Below, in pieces: positions 1-8,237 of a stretch of 64,000 nucleotides of DNA. Each line of letters begins with the position of its first letter. Within the stretch, counting starts at the first letter, position 1. The notes beneath the pieces were generated by a model that had not been told where the DNA came from, did no database searches, and was given only the letters and a program-made list of their open reading frames with translations. The stretch comes from Kitasatospora cinereorecta. GTDB lineage: Bacteria; Actinomycetota; Actinomycetes; Streptomycetales; Streptomycetaceae. The position numbers were made by a program, and so were the translations under genes. The stretch spans positions 682,001 through 746,000 of the forward strand of contig NZ_JAMZDX010000006.1 in the NCBI RefSeq assembly GCF_024172095.1, written 5' to 3'.

Positions 1-1
1 C

Positions 2-652
2 GTGCAGCCGCCGTCCTACCTCGGCCGCGACCGCGAGCTGCTCGCCGGTCCCCGCCTGGACAACCAGCTCTCGGTCCACGCCGCCACCGCCGCCCTCGCC
101 GCCCTCGCCGGCGCGGACCTCCCGTACATCCCGGTCCTCGCCGCCTTCGACCACGAGGAGACCGGCAGCGAGTCCGACACCGGCGCGCAGAGCCCGCTGC
201 TCGGCAACGTCCTCGAGCGGAGCATCTACGCACGTGGCGGCAGCCCCGAGGACCGGGCCCGCGCCCTGGCCGGCACCGTCTGCCTCTCCTCCGACATGGG
301 CCACGCCGTCCACCCCAACTACAGCGAGCGGCACGAGCCCGGCCACCACCCGATGCCCAACGGCGGCCCGATCCTCAAGGTCAACGTCAACAACCGCTAC
401 GCCACCGACGCGGTCGGCCGGGCCGTCTTCGCCGCCGCCTGCGAGAAGGCCGGCGTGCCGTGGCAGACCTTCGTCTCCAACAACGCCATGCCCTGCGGCA
501 CCACCATCGGCCCGATCACCGCGGCCCGGCTCGGCATCACCACGGTGGACTGCGGCATCGCCGCGCTGTCCATGCACTCGGCGCGCGAGCTGTGCGGCGC
601 CGACGACCCGTACCTGCTGGCCAGCGCCATCAAGGCGTTCCTGGAGGGCTGA
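2..652 (+). CDS. apeB: M18 family aminopeptidase (C-terminal part, cut by window edge)
   Basis: Dinuclear zinc exopeptidase of the aspartyl-aminopeptidase family, which trims N-terminal residues from peptides in the cytosol. Only the last ~216 residues are present; the reading frame is open at the first base, so the true start lies outside the window. Visible metal-site motifs are DHEETGS, SSDMGHAVHP and, near the end, LSMHSARE, in the order and spacing of the family's C-terminal catalytic half. The gene converges on the NHL-repeat gene, with a palindromic terminator between them. The family assignment is firm; substrate preference cannot be read from sequence. Confidence 0.9.
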   Translation: MQPPSYLGRDRELLAGPRLDNQLSVHAATAALAALAGADLPYIPVLAAFDHEETGSESDTGAQSPLLGNVLERSIYARGGSPEDRARALAGTVCLSSDMGHAVHPNYSERHEPGHHPMPNGGPILKVNVNNRYATDAVGRAVFAAACEKAGVPWQTFVSNNAMPCGTTIGPITAARLGITTVDCGIAALSMHSARELCGADDPYLLASAIKAFLEG

Positions 653-699
653 CCGCCGACGGGTTCATCGTCGGCGGGGGCCGGCGGCGCGGGTGGCAT

Positions 700-723
700 G
701 GGGGCCGCCGGCCGGCGGCCCCC
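700..723. terminator. bidirectional terminator between convergent genes
   Basis: A 24-bp perfect GC palindrome (GGGGGCCGCC and its complement, head to head) lies between the stop of the aminopeptidase gene and the stop of the NHL gene. Its position between convergent stops suggests shared transcription termination. There is no T-tract, as is usual in streptomycetes. Confidence 0.55.
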
Positions 724-731
724 GAACGGCC

Positions 732-2582
732 CTACTCCATGCCCGCCAGCACCAGCGGCAGCCGGCTCGCCCCGCCCTCGGTCAGCCGCACCGGCACACC
801 CCAGTCCTGCTGGTGCACATGGCACGCCGGGAACTCGATCTCCGGATCGTCGTCGCAGGACGCCGCCATCGCCGACACGTGCAGCACGCCCTCGGCGACC
901 TCGCCGTTCAGCACCAGCTCACGCGACAGGTCGGTGTCCGCACCCGAACCCGACAGCAGCAGCTCCGGCGGCGTCGAACTGACCAGCAGCCGCGTCGACG
1001 GGCCGTACCGCTCGTCCAGCTTCTGACCGGACGGCGCGCTGAACACCACGTCCAGCCGCAGCGGGCCCGGCGCCACCTCGGTGGCCGCGCGCTGGGTGCG
1101 GTGCGCCACCGCCTCCACCCGGACCGCCTCCTCCGGCAGCCGCAGCCGGGTCAACCGGTGCCGCGCCGACTCCACCACCACGATGTCCCCGTCCACCAGC
1201 ACCGCACCCGACGGCTCGCGCAGATCGGTCGCCACCGTGGTCACCTCGCCGCTCGCCGGATCGAACCGGCGCAGCGCGTGGTTGTACGTGTCGCTGACCG
1301 CCACCGAACCGTCCGGCAGCACCGTCACCCCCAGCGGGTGCTGCAGCAGCGCCTGCTCGGCGTCGCCGTCCCGGTGCCCGAAGTCGAACAGGCCGGAACC
1401 CACCGCGGTGTGCACCGCCATCCCCTCCCGCGACACCCAGCGCAGCGCGGACGTCTCCGAGTCGGCCACCCACAGCCGCTCGCCGTCAGCCGAGACCGCC
1501 AGGCCCGACGGCTGCGCGAACCACGCCTCGGCCACCGGACCGTCCACCAGGCCCTCGTTGGTGGTGCCCGCCGCGACCGCCACCGTCCCCGCCACCGGGT
1601 CGAACGCCCACAGCTGGTGCACGCCCGCCATCGCGATCCACACCCGGCCGTCGAAGAACGCCACGTCCCACGGCGAGGACAGGTCCACCTCCAGCGCCGG
1701 ACCCTCCGTCGCCGAACCCTGCCACCACTGCTTCCCCGTGCCGGCCAGCGTGGTCACCGCGCCGTCCGCCAGCCGCACGCCGCGCAGCGCGTGGTTGACC
1801 GTGTCCGCCACGATCACGTCGTAGTCCAGCCCCAGCCCGGCCGGGACCAGCGCCAGACCCTGCGGCTCGCTGAACCGCGGCCGCTCGCCGCCCTCCCCGC
1901 CGTCCCCGCCGTCCGTGCCGTCGCGGAAGCCGCGCTCCCCGTCACCGATCCGGCGCACCACCGTCTCGCCGTCCTCGGCCAGCTCCACCAGCGAGTGGTG
2001 CCCCGAGTCCGCCACCAGGAAGTGCCCGTCCGGCAGCCGCACCGCCTTGCCCGGGAACTTCAGGTCCCCCGCCGTCGGCTCCGGCGGCACGTACGGGCTG
2101 TCGCCGCGGCGCAGCGTCCCCTTCGCCGAGTGCTCCGCCTCCAACTCCTCCACCAGCTTCGCGATCGCGTGCGCGTGCCCCTCACCCGCGTGCTGGGCGA
2201 CCACGTACCCCTCCGGGTCGATCACCACCAGCGTCGGCCACGCCCGCACCGCGTACTGCTTCCACGTCGCCAGCTCCGGATCATCCAGTACCGGGTGGTG
2301 CACCTCGTACCGCGCCACCGCGTCCACCACGGCCTGGTGCTCGGCCTCGTGGACGAACTTCGGCGAGTGCACGCCGACGATCACCACGGTGTCGCGGTGC
2401 TTCTCCTCCAGCTCCCGGAGTTCGTCCAGGACGTGGAGGCAGTTGATGCAGCAGAACGTCCAGAAGTCTAGTACCAAAATGCGACCTCGGAAGTCTGCCA
2501 GGGACAGATCCTTGCCGCCTGTGTTGAGCCATCCACCGGCGCCGACCAGTTCAGGGGCGCGGACACGTGCACGAGAAGCCAT
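732..2582 (-). CDS. thioredoxin-like/NHL-repeat protein (NHLRC2-like)
   Basis: A protein of ~616 residues with a TlpA/AhpC-type thioredoxin domain (about residues 10-160) followed by NHL beta-propeller repeats, the architecture of NHLRC2-like proteins. The redox motif FCCINC at residues 43-48 contains the CxxC pair (C45, C48). It is probably a cytosolic redox or scaffold protein; no substrate is known. The ATG at 2582 is preceded by GAGG 12 nt upstream; an in-frame ATG at 2600 has no visible ribosome site. The 5' end coincides with the boundary of a serine-recombinase remnant, and a second copy of codons ~25-41 lies at 4624-4674. The first ~40 codons and promoter may therefore have been brought in by the element. 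Confidence 0.85.
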   Translation of the reverse strand: MASRARVRAPELVGAGGWLNTGGKDLSLADFRGRILVLDFWTFCCINCLHVLDELRELEEKHRDTVVIVGVHSPKFVHEAEHQAVVDAVARYEVHHPVLDDPELATWKQYAVRAWPTLVVIDPEGYVVAQHAGEGHAHAIAKLVEELEAEHSAKGTLRRGDSPYVPPEPTAGDLKFPGKAVRLPDGHFLVADSGHHSLVELAEDGETVVRRIGDGERGFRDGTDGGDGGEGGERPRFSEPQGLALVPAGLGLDYDVIVADTVNHALRGVRLADGAVTTLAGTGKQWWQGSATEGPALEVDLSSPWDVAFFDGRVWIAMAGVHQLWAFDPVAGTVAVAAGTTNEGLVDGPVAEAWFAQPSGLAVSADGERLWVADSETSALRWVSREGMAVHTAVGSGLFDFGHRDGDAEQALLQHPLGVTVLPDGSVAVSDTYNHALRRFDPASGEVTTVATDLREPSGAVLVDGDIVVVESARHRLTRLRLPEEAVRVEAVAHRTQRAATEVAPGPLRLDVVFSAPSGQKLDERYGPSTRLLVSSTPPELLLSGSGADTDLSRELVLNGEVAEGVLHVSAMAASCDDDPEIEFPACHVHQQDWGVPVRLTEGGASRLPLVLAGME

Positions 2583-3042
2583 GCCGTTATCCAACCTCAT
2601 CGGGCTGTGGAGACATTCCGGGAGCGGCGTGTTCTGACTCCGGCTGCCAACCCCGCGAGCCCAGACAGCAGCAGATCCAGAGGTCATTCCAGGACACCGA
2701 GCTTGCCCAGAACCACAAGGGGTGAGTGCCATGCATCCCGCGGCGGCGCTCAGGTTCGCTGATCTGGGGGCGGACGCCAACACGCTTGGGCTGTTGTGGA
2801 GAGTCCACAGCGTCACGACATGGACGCTCAATCGCGCCAAGGGCTGTGCCCTTTCGCCGGTTCGGAGGGACGGCAAAATAGGTGGGTGGAGGCTTGCAGC
2901 GGGCCCGGTGGCTGAGGCGGGGTCGAGGCGATCCGGACGGCCGAGGGCGCTGTCGGCGACCCTGCGCCGCCTGTTTGCGCGCGAAGAACCCCGCCCAGCC
3001 AAGGAATGCCGGACGGGCCTGTGAGGGGCCACCATGGGGCGG
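2583..3042. other. gene-free stretch inside the integrase remnant
   Basis: 460 bp between the NHL gene start and the recombinase stop. It must hold the present promoter of the minus-strand NHL gene. No convincing coding sequence, tRNA or strong hairpin was seen; short open frames here lack streptomycete codon bias. Confidence 0.5.
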
Positions 3043-4590
3043 CTATGCGTCCTCGGGCGTCATGTCGGCCCATTCGATGACGCACCGTTCGTGGCCAACG
3101 AAGCGCTTGCCCCGTTCGCCACGACTGACGACCACACGGTCAATGGCGAGCTTCAGCCGGTCGCGCTGGCCTGCCACGACGTCGCCTTCCCACGCTTCCC
3201 GCAGAGTCTCACCGTCCAACAGTGGGGAGATGTCGACCGCCGGGGTCGGCATTGCTGCCAAGTTGGCGCGCAGGCCGTCGATTCGGCCTCGCAAGCGGCC
3301 AGCGAGACGGTTGTACCGCTCGATCGCATCGGCCCCCGAGAATTCGCCGCGCAGGTAGCGAGCGTCTTCCAGGTCGGCCAGACGGGCGCTCTCTTCGCTG
3401 ATCTCCGCCTCTATCGCGTCCCGCTTCGCGAATACCTCGGGGTCCTGCCGCCGAACCCACCGGGCTGCGATGGCGGACAGGAGCGGGTCTCCCGGTTCCA
3501 GCGCCGGAAGACGGCTCAGGAACGCATCGGTCACGTGGCGATCAAGGCTCTCGACTCGTGCTGTGACACCCGAGCATCCCCGCCCCATGCGCTTGTTGGC
3601 GCAGACGTAGGAAGTCCCCGACTGGCTCATTGGTGACTTGCACAGGGCGCAGCGGGCAAGACCAGTGAGAAGCGCCGTACCCTGCTTGTGGCCGTGGCGC
3701 TTGCCCGCATGCGGGAACGTACGGGACTCCAGTTGCCGGATGATCAGCTCCCGCTCGCCGGGGGTGATGATGCCCTCGCCGATGCCGACCGTGTCCAGCG
3801 TCTCGGGGTCGCGGTAGGGCACGACTCGGCTGCCGTACTTGCGCGTTCCGTCCGCCGCCTCCGTGTACTCCGTCTGAGGCATGAGGCCGGCGAACGCCGG
3901 GGCGCGGAGCAACTGCATGACGCTGGAAGAGCTCCACTTGCCGCCACGTGGGGACTCGATCTCGTGCTCATTCAGAAAGCGGGCGATGTGCACCAGCGCC
4001 TTGCCGCCCAGCGCCTCGTCTGCGATCAGTCGGGCGTAGACGGCGGTGTCCGGGTCGTGCACCAGCTTCTTGGTCTCCGGGTCCACGGCGAGCCCGTAAG
4101 GCGGCTGACCGCCGATCCACTGGCCCTTCTGGCGCAGGTACCGCTTTGCGCTGCTCACGCGGGTGCCAATGTTCCGCGACTCCGAGCGGGCAAGCTCGGA
4201 GAGCAGGGCAATCGTGACCCGGGCGCTGTCGTTGGCTGTGTCGAGCCCATCCATGACGGAGACGAGACGGCCGCCAACGCGTCCGATGGCGTCCAGTGCG
4301 GAGCCGACTTCGCCGATTCCCTTGCGGGAGAGACGATCGAGCTTCCAGACGACCAGGACGCCGACCACGCCGGACGTGACAGCAGTGAGCGCGGCATCGA
4401 AGCCCTTGCGACTCACGTCCTTGTACCCGCTGCGTCCCCGGTCGATGTGGACCTTGCGGACGGTCAGCCCGTTGCGCTCCGCCCATGCGCGGCAGTCGGC
4501 TTCCTGGCGGTCGATCGCTGTCTTCCCGTCCCTGTCCAGGGATAGGCGAAGGTAGAGGTCAGCGATGGTGTGGTGGTGCACGCGATACAC
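3043..4590 (-). CDS. large serine recombinase (integrase)
   Basis: A 515-residue site-specific recombinase. The N-terminal resolvase domain carries the nucleophile in YLRLS (Ser17) and the arginine-rich active-site stretch VWKLDRLSR. The central 'recombinase' domain (about residues 160-280) contains GGKWSSSSVMQLL. A zinc ribbon follows, with CALC and a later CANKRMGRGC cysteine pair, then a coiled-coil-like segment near 380-440. This is the length and order of phage and ICE integrases of the phiC31 class that catalyse attP x attB integration. It stands alone with no excisionase visible. The ATG at 4590 is followed in frame by the catalytic domain. All motifs look intact, so the enzyme may still be functional. 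Confidence 0.93.
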   Translation of the reverse strand: MYRVHHHTIADLYLRLSLDRDGKTAIDRQEADCRAWAERNGLTVRKVHIDRGRSGYKDVSRKGFDAALTAVTSGVVGVLVVWKLDRLSRKGIGEVGSALDAIGRVGGRLVSVMDGLDTANDSARVTIALLSELARSESRNIGTRVSSAKRYLRQKGQWIGGQPPYGLAVDPETKKLVHDPDTAVYARLIADEALGGKALVHIARFLNEHEIESPRGGKWSSSSVMQLLRAPAFAGLMPQTEYTEAADGTRKYGSRVVPYRDPETLDTVGIGEGIITPGERELIIRQLESRTFPHAGKRHGHKQGTALLTGLARCALCKSPMSQSGTSYVCANKRMGRGCSGVTARVESLDRHVTDAFLSRLPALEPGDPLLSAIAARWVRRQDPEVFAKRDAIEAEISEESARLADLEDARYLRGEFSGADAIERYNRLAGRLRGRIDGLRANLAAMPTPAVDISPLLDGETLREAWEGDVVAGQRDRLKLAIDRVVVSRGERGKRFVGHERCVIEWADMTPEDA

Positions 4591-4623
4591 CCTATCTGGA
4601 GTTACCTCAATGGTTCAGGACAT

Positions 4624-4674
4624 CCAGAAATCCAAGATTATGATCTTGCCGCGGAAGTCCGCCAGTGCCAGGTC
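4624..4674 (-). pseudogene. displaced fragment of the NHL/TlpA gene (attR-like)
   Basis: On the minus strand this reads DLALADFRGKIIILDFW then MS-stop, matching residues ~25-41 of the intact NHL protein. Upstream of the match an in-frame stop occurs within ~15 codons, so only a short relic is left. It marks the far border of the recombinase remnant. Confidence 0.6.
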
Positions 4675-4721
4675 GACGGGTTCATGGTCCTGGCCGCAGG
4701 GTGCTCAACCGGTGGGTGCGG

Positions 4722-5042
4722 TCAGGGGCCGGTGGCGTAGAGGGTGAAGCTTTCGCCGTTGAGTTCGAGGCGGCTGCGGGGGACCGTTTCGCCGTGGCGG
4801 AGGGCGGTGAGGCAGCGGGCGAGGCGTTCGGTCTCGCCGGGGGTGAGGACGGCGGCGGCGAGGTCGAGCAGGGTGGTGAGTATGGCGGAGGTGAGGTGCT
4901 CGGGCCGGGGGCCGGAGAGCAGGACGACCGGGTGGCCGGTCCGATCGCGGACGACGGCGGTGTTCGAGCCTCCGTGGACGACCAGCACGTCCCCTCCGCA
5001 GTGACGAGCGCATCTCCTGTGCCGAAGGCGCGTGCGAACCAC
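4722..5042 (-). CDS. small conserved-type hypothetical protein, possibly frameshifted near its start
   Basis: A protein of about 106 residues from a GTG at 5042. The body (from VLVVHGGSNTAVVRD to LNGESFTLYATG) has coherent codon use. The first ~16 residues are arginine- and cysteine-rich and look out of frame. In the neighbouring frame the DNA just upstream reads PYRDAWFARAFGTGDALVTAE, which would join smoothly to GDVLVVHGG if one C were added to the C4 run at 4991-4994. A natural frameshift or a sequencing error is therefore likely. It follows the XRE-regulator gene by ~100 bp on the same strand, a common small pair in streptomycetes. Function is unknown. Confidence 0.55.
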   Translation of the reverse strand: MVRTRLRHRRCARHCGGDVLVVHGGSNTAVVRDRTGHPVVLLSGPRPEHLTSAILTTLLDLAAAVLTPGETERLARCLTALRHGETVPRSRLELNGESFTLYATGP

Positions 5043-5141
5043 GCGTCCCGGTAGGGGACGACGATAGACCCGATCGCCCGGTTTTCATCCCTTTGCGCGG
5101 TTCGGCACGGGCGCGTCGCGCTTGCCCGGGGTGGGTGGCCG

Positions 5142-5516
5142 TCAGTCGGTGTCGGTGGCGCGCTGGAGGAGGGAGTCGACCAGGGCGGCGACGTGCTTGC
5201 GGTCGGCCGGGGACAGCTGCTGGAGGCTGGCGATGAGGGTGGCGACCTCGGGGTCGGGCGAGGTGGCGGCGGCGCCTTCGGCGTAGACGTGGATGCCGCA
5301 GGACTCGGCGGCCGCGCGGCGTACGACGTCCAGGGGCAGCTGCAGGCCGCGGGCGAGGCGTTCCAGGGTCGCGGGCTGCGGCATGCGGACCAGCTCGGCG
5401 GTGGCGAGGTGGTGGACGGTGGACCGGGGCAGGCCGCCGAGGCGGGCGACGTCGCCGTAGGACCAGCCCTGTGCGTCCAGGCGCTGTTTCATCATCTGCT
5501 GCAGTGCATCGGCCAC
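5142..5516 (-). CDS. XRE-family helix-turn-helix regulator
   Basis: A DNA-binding protein of ~124 residues. The helix-turn-helix is at the N-terminus (QGWSYGDVARLGGLPRSTVH), followed by helices typical of small Xre/Cro repressors. The C-terminal ~40 residues (DPEVATLIASLQQLSPADRK) resemble the tail seen in streptomycete XRE proteins. The GTG at 5516 has AGAGGAAG 10-12 nt upstream; an alternative ATG at 5555 has no ribosome site. It is divergent from the peptide/M50 operon. A GGTGA-N4-TCACC palindrome lies at 5614-5627 in the shared upstream region, so it may regulate that operon and itself (inference). Confidence 0.8.
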   Translation of the reverse strand: MADALQQMMKQRLDAQGWSYGDVARLGGLPRSTVHHLATAELVRMPQPATLERLARGLQLPLDVVRRAAAESCGIHVYAEGAAATSPDPEVATLIASLQQLSPADRKHVAALVDSLLQRATDTD

Positions 5517-5613
5517 GGGGCGGCTGCTTCCTCTGCCGGGCCGGCTCGGGCCCATCCGGGTGATTCATTCTAGGGCGCTCGGTCACCCGGGACGGTGATC
5601 ACGGGTCCCACCT

Positions 5614-5627
5614 GGTGATTTGTCACC
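5614..5627. promoter_or_regulatory. candidate operator palindrome upstream of the peptide/M50 operon
   Basis: GGTGATTTGTCACC is a 5+5 inverted repeat. Related half-sites (GGTGAT, TCACCC, GGTCACCC) cluster between 5550 and 5640. It lies between the divergent XRE regulator and the peptide gene, which is where an autoregulator would bind. Confidence 0.4.
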
Positions 5628-5772
5628 GTCACGGGTGAAGGCCGCGACACGTGGGCGTGTTCACGCTTGCGATGGATCCGTGCGCCGCCTAGCGTCCAAT
5701 CTCGTCGGACAGTTCGTCCGGGCATATTGGACGGGCTGGGGTTCACCCGGCCCGCAGAGGAAAGGCACTGCC

Positions 5773-5979
5773 ATGAGCATGGACATCGCCGAGCTCAACG
5801 CCGAGACCGTCGAGCTGCTGCCCAGCCGCGAGGCGCTGGGCCGGCTGAAGTTCGTGAAGATCCACGTCAACGTCGCCAACGTCTGGGCGCACAACGAGTC
5901 CGCCGCGGCGAACTACGACTCGCCGTGGGCGGTCGCCGAGTCCGAGGCCGGCCAGTCGATCAGCATCCACCAGCGGTAA
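5773..5979 (+). CDS. 68-residue peptide, candidate RiPP-type precursor
   Basis: A small acidic protein with a strong ribosome site (GAGGAAAGG) and its own ATG. The N-terminal ~25 residues (IAELNAETVELLPSREAL) look like a leader. The C-terminal core is rich in Asn, Ser, Ala and His (HVNVANVWAHNES, then AAANYDSPWAVAES) with no cysteine. A strong hairpin separates it from the downstream protease gene, as in operons where a precursor is made in excess. A PqqD-like domain on the next protein suggests leader recognition. The precursor role is inferred from size, context and composition; no characterised family was recognised. Confidence 0.6.
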   Translation: MSMDIAELNAETVELLPSREALGRLKFVKIHVNVANVWAHNESAAANYDSPWAVAESEAGQSISIHQR

Positions 5980-5993
5980 CGGATCCGAGGTGC

Positions 5994-6033
5994 GGTGGAC
6001 CGCGCTGCGCCGCCCCGCGCGGCGCGGTCCACC
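5994..6033 (+). terminator. hairpin/attenuator between peptide gene and protease gene
   Basis: The 12-bp inverted repeat GGTGGACCGCGC (5994-6005) and GCGCGGTCCACC (6022-6033) has a 16-nt loop. It sits 14 bp after the peptide stop and 25 bp before the M50 start. It is probably a partial terminator or RNA stabiliser that raises peptide mRNA over protease mRNA. Confidence 0.55.
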
Positions 6034-6058
6034 CCCGATCGAGAAGGGCGAGGACCAC

Positions 6059-7489
6059 GTGGACACCGACCCGCAGGCGCCGGCGGCCGGCCGGCCGCTC
6101 CCCGTCCCGCGCCTCGACGCCGGACTCCGGCTGTACGGCGAGTACCAGGGCGGCGGATTCACCGAACCCCGCTACCTCGCCCGCCGCGGCGACGGCCAGG
6201 TCGTCCAACTGTCGCGGCTGCTCCACCTCGTGGCGAGCTCCATGGACGGCGCCCGGGACACCGAGGCGATCGCCCGCCGGGTGAGCGCACGCTTCGGCCG
6301 CGAGGTCTCCGCCGACAACATCCGCCACCTCGTCGAGCACAAGCTCCGACCGATGGGCCTCACCGCCGCCGAGGACGGCGACGACCGGATCCGCGAGGCC
6401 CCGCGCCTCGACCCGCTGCTCGCCCTCGCCGCCCGCCGGACCCTGTTGACGGAGCCCCGGGTCGCCCGGATCGCCCGCGCACTGGCCTGGCTCCACCGTC
6501 CCCCGGTGGTGGCCGCCGTCCTGCTCGCCGCGCTGGCCCTCGACGTCTGGCTGTTCGGCTCCTACGGGGCGATGGGGCCCGTCCTGCGCGTGCTGGACCG
6601 GCCGCTGCTCCTGCTCGCGGTCCTCGGCCTCACCCTCGGCTCGCTCCTGTTCCACGAGTTCGGACACGCCTCCGCCTGCGTGTACGGGGGCGCCGAACCG
6701 GGACGCATCGGCTTCGGGCTCTACCTCCTCTGGCCGTCCCTCTACACCGACGTCACCGACGTCTACCGGATCGGCCGGGTCGGCCGGCTGCGCACCGACC
6801 TCGGCGGGGTCTACTTCAACGTCGTCTTCATGCTCGGTCTGGGCGGCGCCTACGCCCTCACCGGCCGGCAGGTCTTCCTGGCCGCGATCCTCGTCGCGCA
6901 CCTGGAGATCCTCGAACAGCTGATGCCGGCCGTCCGCCTCGACGGCTACTACATCCTCGGCGACCTCGCCGGCGTGCCCGACCTCTTCGGCAAGATCAAG
7001 CCCATCCTGCTCGGCATGCTGCCAGGACGACCGGTCGGGCCGGAGGTCGCGGACCTCAAACGCTCCGCCAGGGTCGTCGTCACGGGGTGGGTGCTGACCA
7101 TGGTCCCGCTGCTCCTCGGCGAGCTCGGCTACGTCCTGTGGAACCTGCCGCGGATCCTGCACACCGCGCTGCGGTCGCTCGCCGAGCAGGTCGCCGGCAC
7201 CGGTGCGGCGTTCGCCGCCGCCCGGATCCCGGACGGGGTCGTCGGTGTCGTCGGGATCCTGATGCTGCTCTGCCCGCTGGCCGGAGGCGCCTACCTCGCG
7301 GCCAGGATCGGCCGGCTGCTGATCGCGTCGGCCGTCCGGGCGATGCGCGGAACCGGACGGCGGAGGGCGCCGCGCGCAGCCGTCCGGCCGAAGCCCGCCC
7401 CGGCCGCACCGCCCGTCCCTTCCATCCCGTCCGACCTCGCCGACCCCTCCGGCGCCGGCGGTACCGCCCACCCCTGGAGACCCCTGTGA
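6059..7489 (+). CDS. membrane M50-type zinc metalloprotease with N-terminal PqqD-like domain
   Basis: A protein of 476 residues. An N-terminal soluble region (about residues 35-105) resembles a PqqD-type peptide-binding domain (VQLSRLLHLVASSMDG then ISADN-like helices ending HKLRPMGL). Several membrane segments follow, with the metalloprotease motif HEFGH (residues 199-203) at a membrane border and a second-site motif RLDGYY (Asp295), as in site-2-protease-like M50 enzymes described as peptide zinc metalloproteases. The C-terminal tail is basic and proline/alanine-rich. The GTG at 6059 has GGGCGAGG upstream, and the stop overlaps the next gene (GTGA). Likely role: cleavage or export of the adjacent small peptide (inference). 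Confidence 0.8.
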   Translation: MDTDPQAPAAGRPLPVPRLDAGLRLYGEYQGGGFTEPRYLARRGDGQVVQLSRLLHLVASSMDGARDTEAIARRVSARFGREVSADNIRHLVEHKLRPMGLTAAEDGDDRIREAPRLDPLLALAARRTLLTEPRVARIARALAWLHRPPVVAAVLLAALALDVWLFGSYGAMGPVLRVLDRPLLLLAVLGLTLGSLLFHEFGHASACVYGGAEPGRIGFGLYLLWPSLYTDVTDVYRIGRVGRLRTDLGGVYFNVVFMLGLGGAYALTGRQVFLAAILVAHLEILEQLMPAVRLDGYYILGDLAGVPDLFGKIKPILLGMLPGRPVGPEVADLKRSARVVVTGWVLTMVPLLLGELGYVLWNLPRILHTALRSLAEQVAGTGAAFAAARIPDGVVGVVGILMLLCPLAGGAYLAARIGRLLIASAVRAMRGTGRRRAPRAAVRPKPAPAAPPVPSIPSDLADPSGAGGTAHPWRPL

Positions 7490-8217
7490 ACCACCGTCCG
7501 CCGTCCCGCCGCCTGCTCGGCCGGAACACCCAGCGCCTCGGCGTGCTGACCGTCGCCTGTCTGGCCGCGCTCGGCATCGCCGGGCCCGCCGGGGCGGTCC
7601 CCGCCTCCTCGCACCCCGGCCGTGACGTCCCGGTGGTCCGGGACCTCGCGCGTACGCATGCCGACCGCACCCGCACCGACCAGTTCCAGAGCAGCTTCGA
7701 CGTCCGCCAGCTCGGCGCCGTGGTCGGCGCCGCCGTGGACAACCGGGCGCTGGCCGTCTCGGCGGGCTGCCGGCCGGAGCGTCCGTGCCGGTCGGTGGCG
7801 CTGTCCTTCCAGATCGTCACCATGGCCGGCGATCAGACGCGGCTGAGCGCCGGCAACACCGGCCGGGCGCTCAACGAGCACTGCGCGGGGTGCCAGACCC
7901 TGGCCGTGGCCTACCAGTTCATCGTCGCCGCGCCGCGCCCGTTCACCCTCAGTGCCCAGGCCCAGGCCCAGCTGGCCGCCGTCCACCGCCAGTTGGACGC
8001 GCTGAAGAACTCGCGGGAGCCGGTCTCCGTCGTGCACCAGCAGGTCGACGCGCTGGCCGACCAGGTCAAGGCCGTCCTCGATCGGGAGGCGGCGGCCGCC
8101 GCGAAAGGGCCTGCGCTCGCGCCGCTCGGTGCGGTCCGGCCGACGGTGACCACCCACCACCAGTCCGACCAGGCCGAGCAGCCTGACAGCGGCGGACAGC
8201 CCGACCGGACCGGCTGA
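7486..8217 (+). CDS. secreted protein with paired cysteines, linked to the M50 gene
   Basis: A protein of 243 residues with a Sec-type signal peptide: an arginine-rich start, a hydrophobic run ending PAGA, and likely cleavage near residue 37. The mature part has two Cys pairs (CRPERPC and CAGC) around a beta-rich block (SVALSFQIVTMAG). A helical segment follows, then a disordered Ser/Gln/Pro tail. Its GTG start overlaps the protease stop, so the two are translationally coupled. It is probably an extracytoplasmic partner of the peptide/protease system. No characterised family was recognised. Confidence 0.7.
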   Translation: MNHRPPSRRLLGRNTQRLGVLTVACLAALGIAGPAGAVPASSHPGRDVPVVRDLARTHADRTRTDQFQSSFDVRQLGAVVGAAVDNRALAVSAGCRPERPCRSVALSFQIVTMAGDQTRLSAGNTGRALNEHCAGCQTLAVAYQFIVAAPRPFTLSAQAQAQLAAVHRQLDALKNSREPVSVVHQQVDALADQVKAVLDREAAAAAKGPALAPLGAVRPTVTTHHQSDQAEQPDSGGQPDRTG

Positions 8218-8237
8218 GCCGGCCCGCCCCGAGAAGC

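Larger units (their letters stand above)
2460..4674. mobile_element. remnant of an integrative element carrying only a serine integrase
   Basis: The segment is bounded by two alignable stretches. One is 2460-2510, inside the NHL gene (encodes DLSLADFRGRILVLDFW); the other is 4624-4674 (reading DLALADFRGKIIILDFW on the minus strand, then a stop two codons later). Between them lie one recombinase gene and ~460 bp without a gene. This fits integration by a site-specific serine recombinase into the start of an NHL gene, with the element restoring the 5' end and the displaced end decaying. No replication, transfer or phage structural gene remains. The two boundaries are only about two-thirds identical, so the exact crossover cannot be placed. 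Confidence 0.6.
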
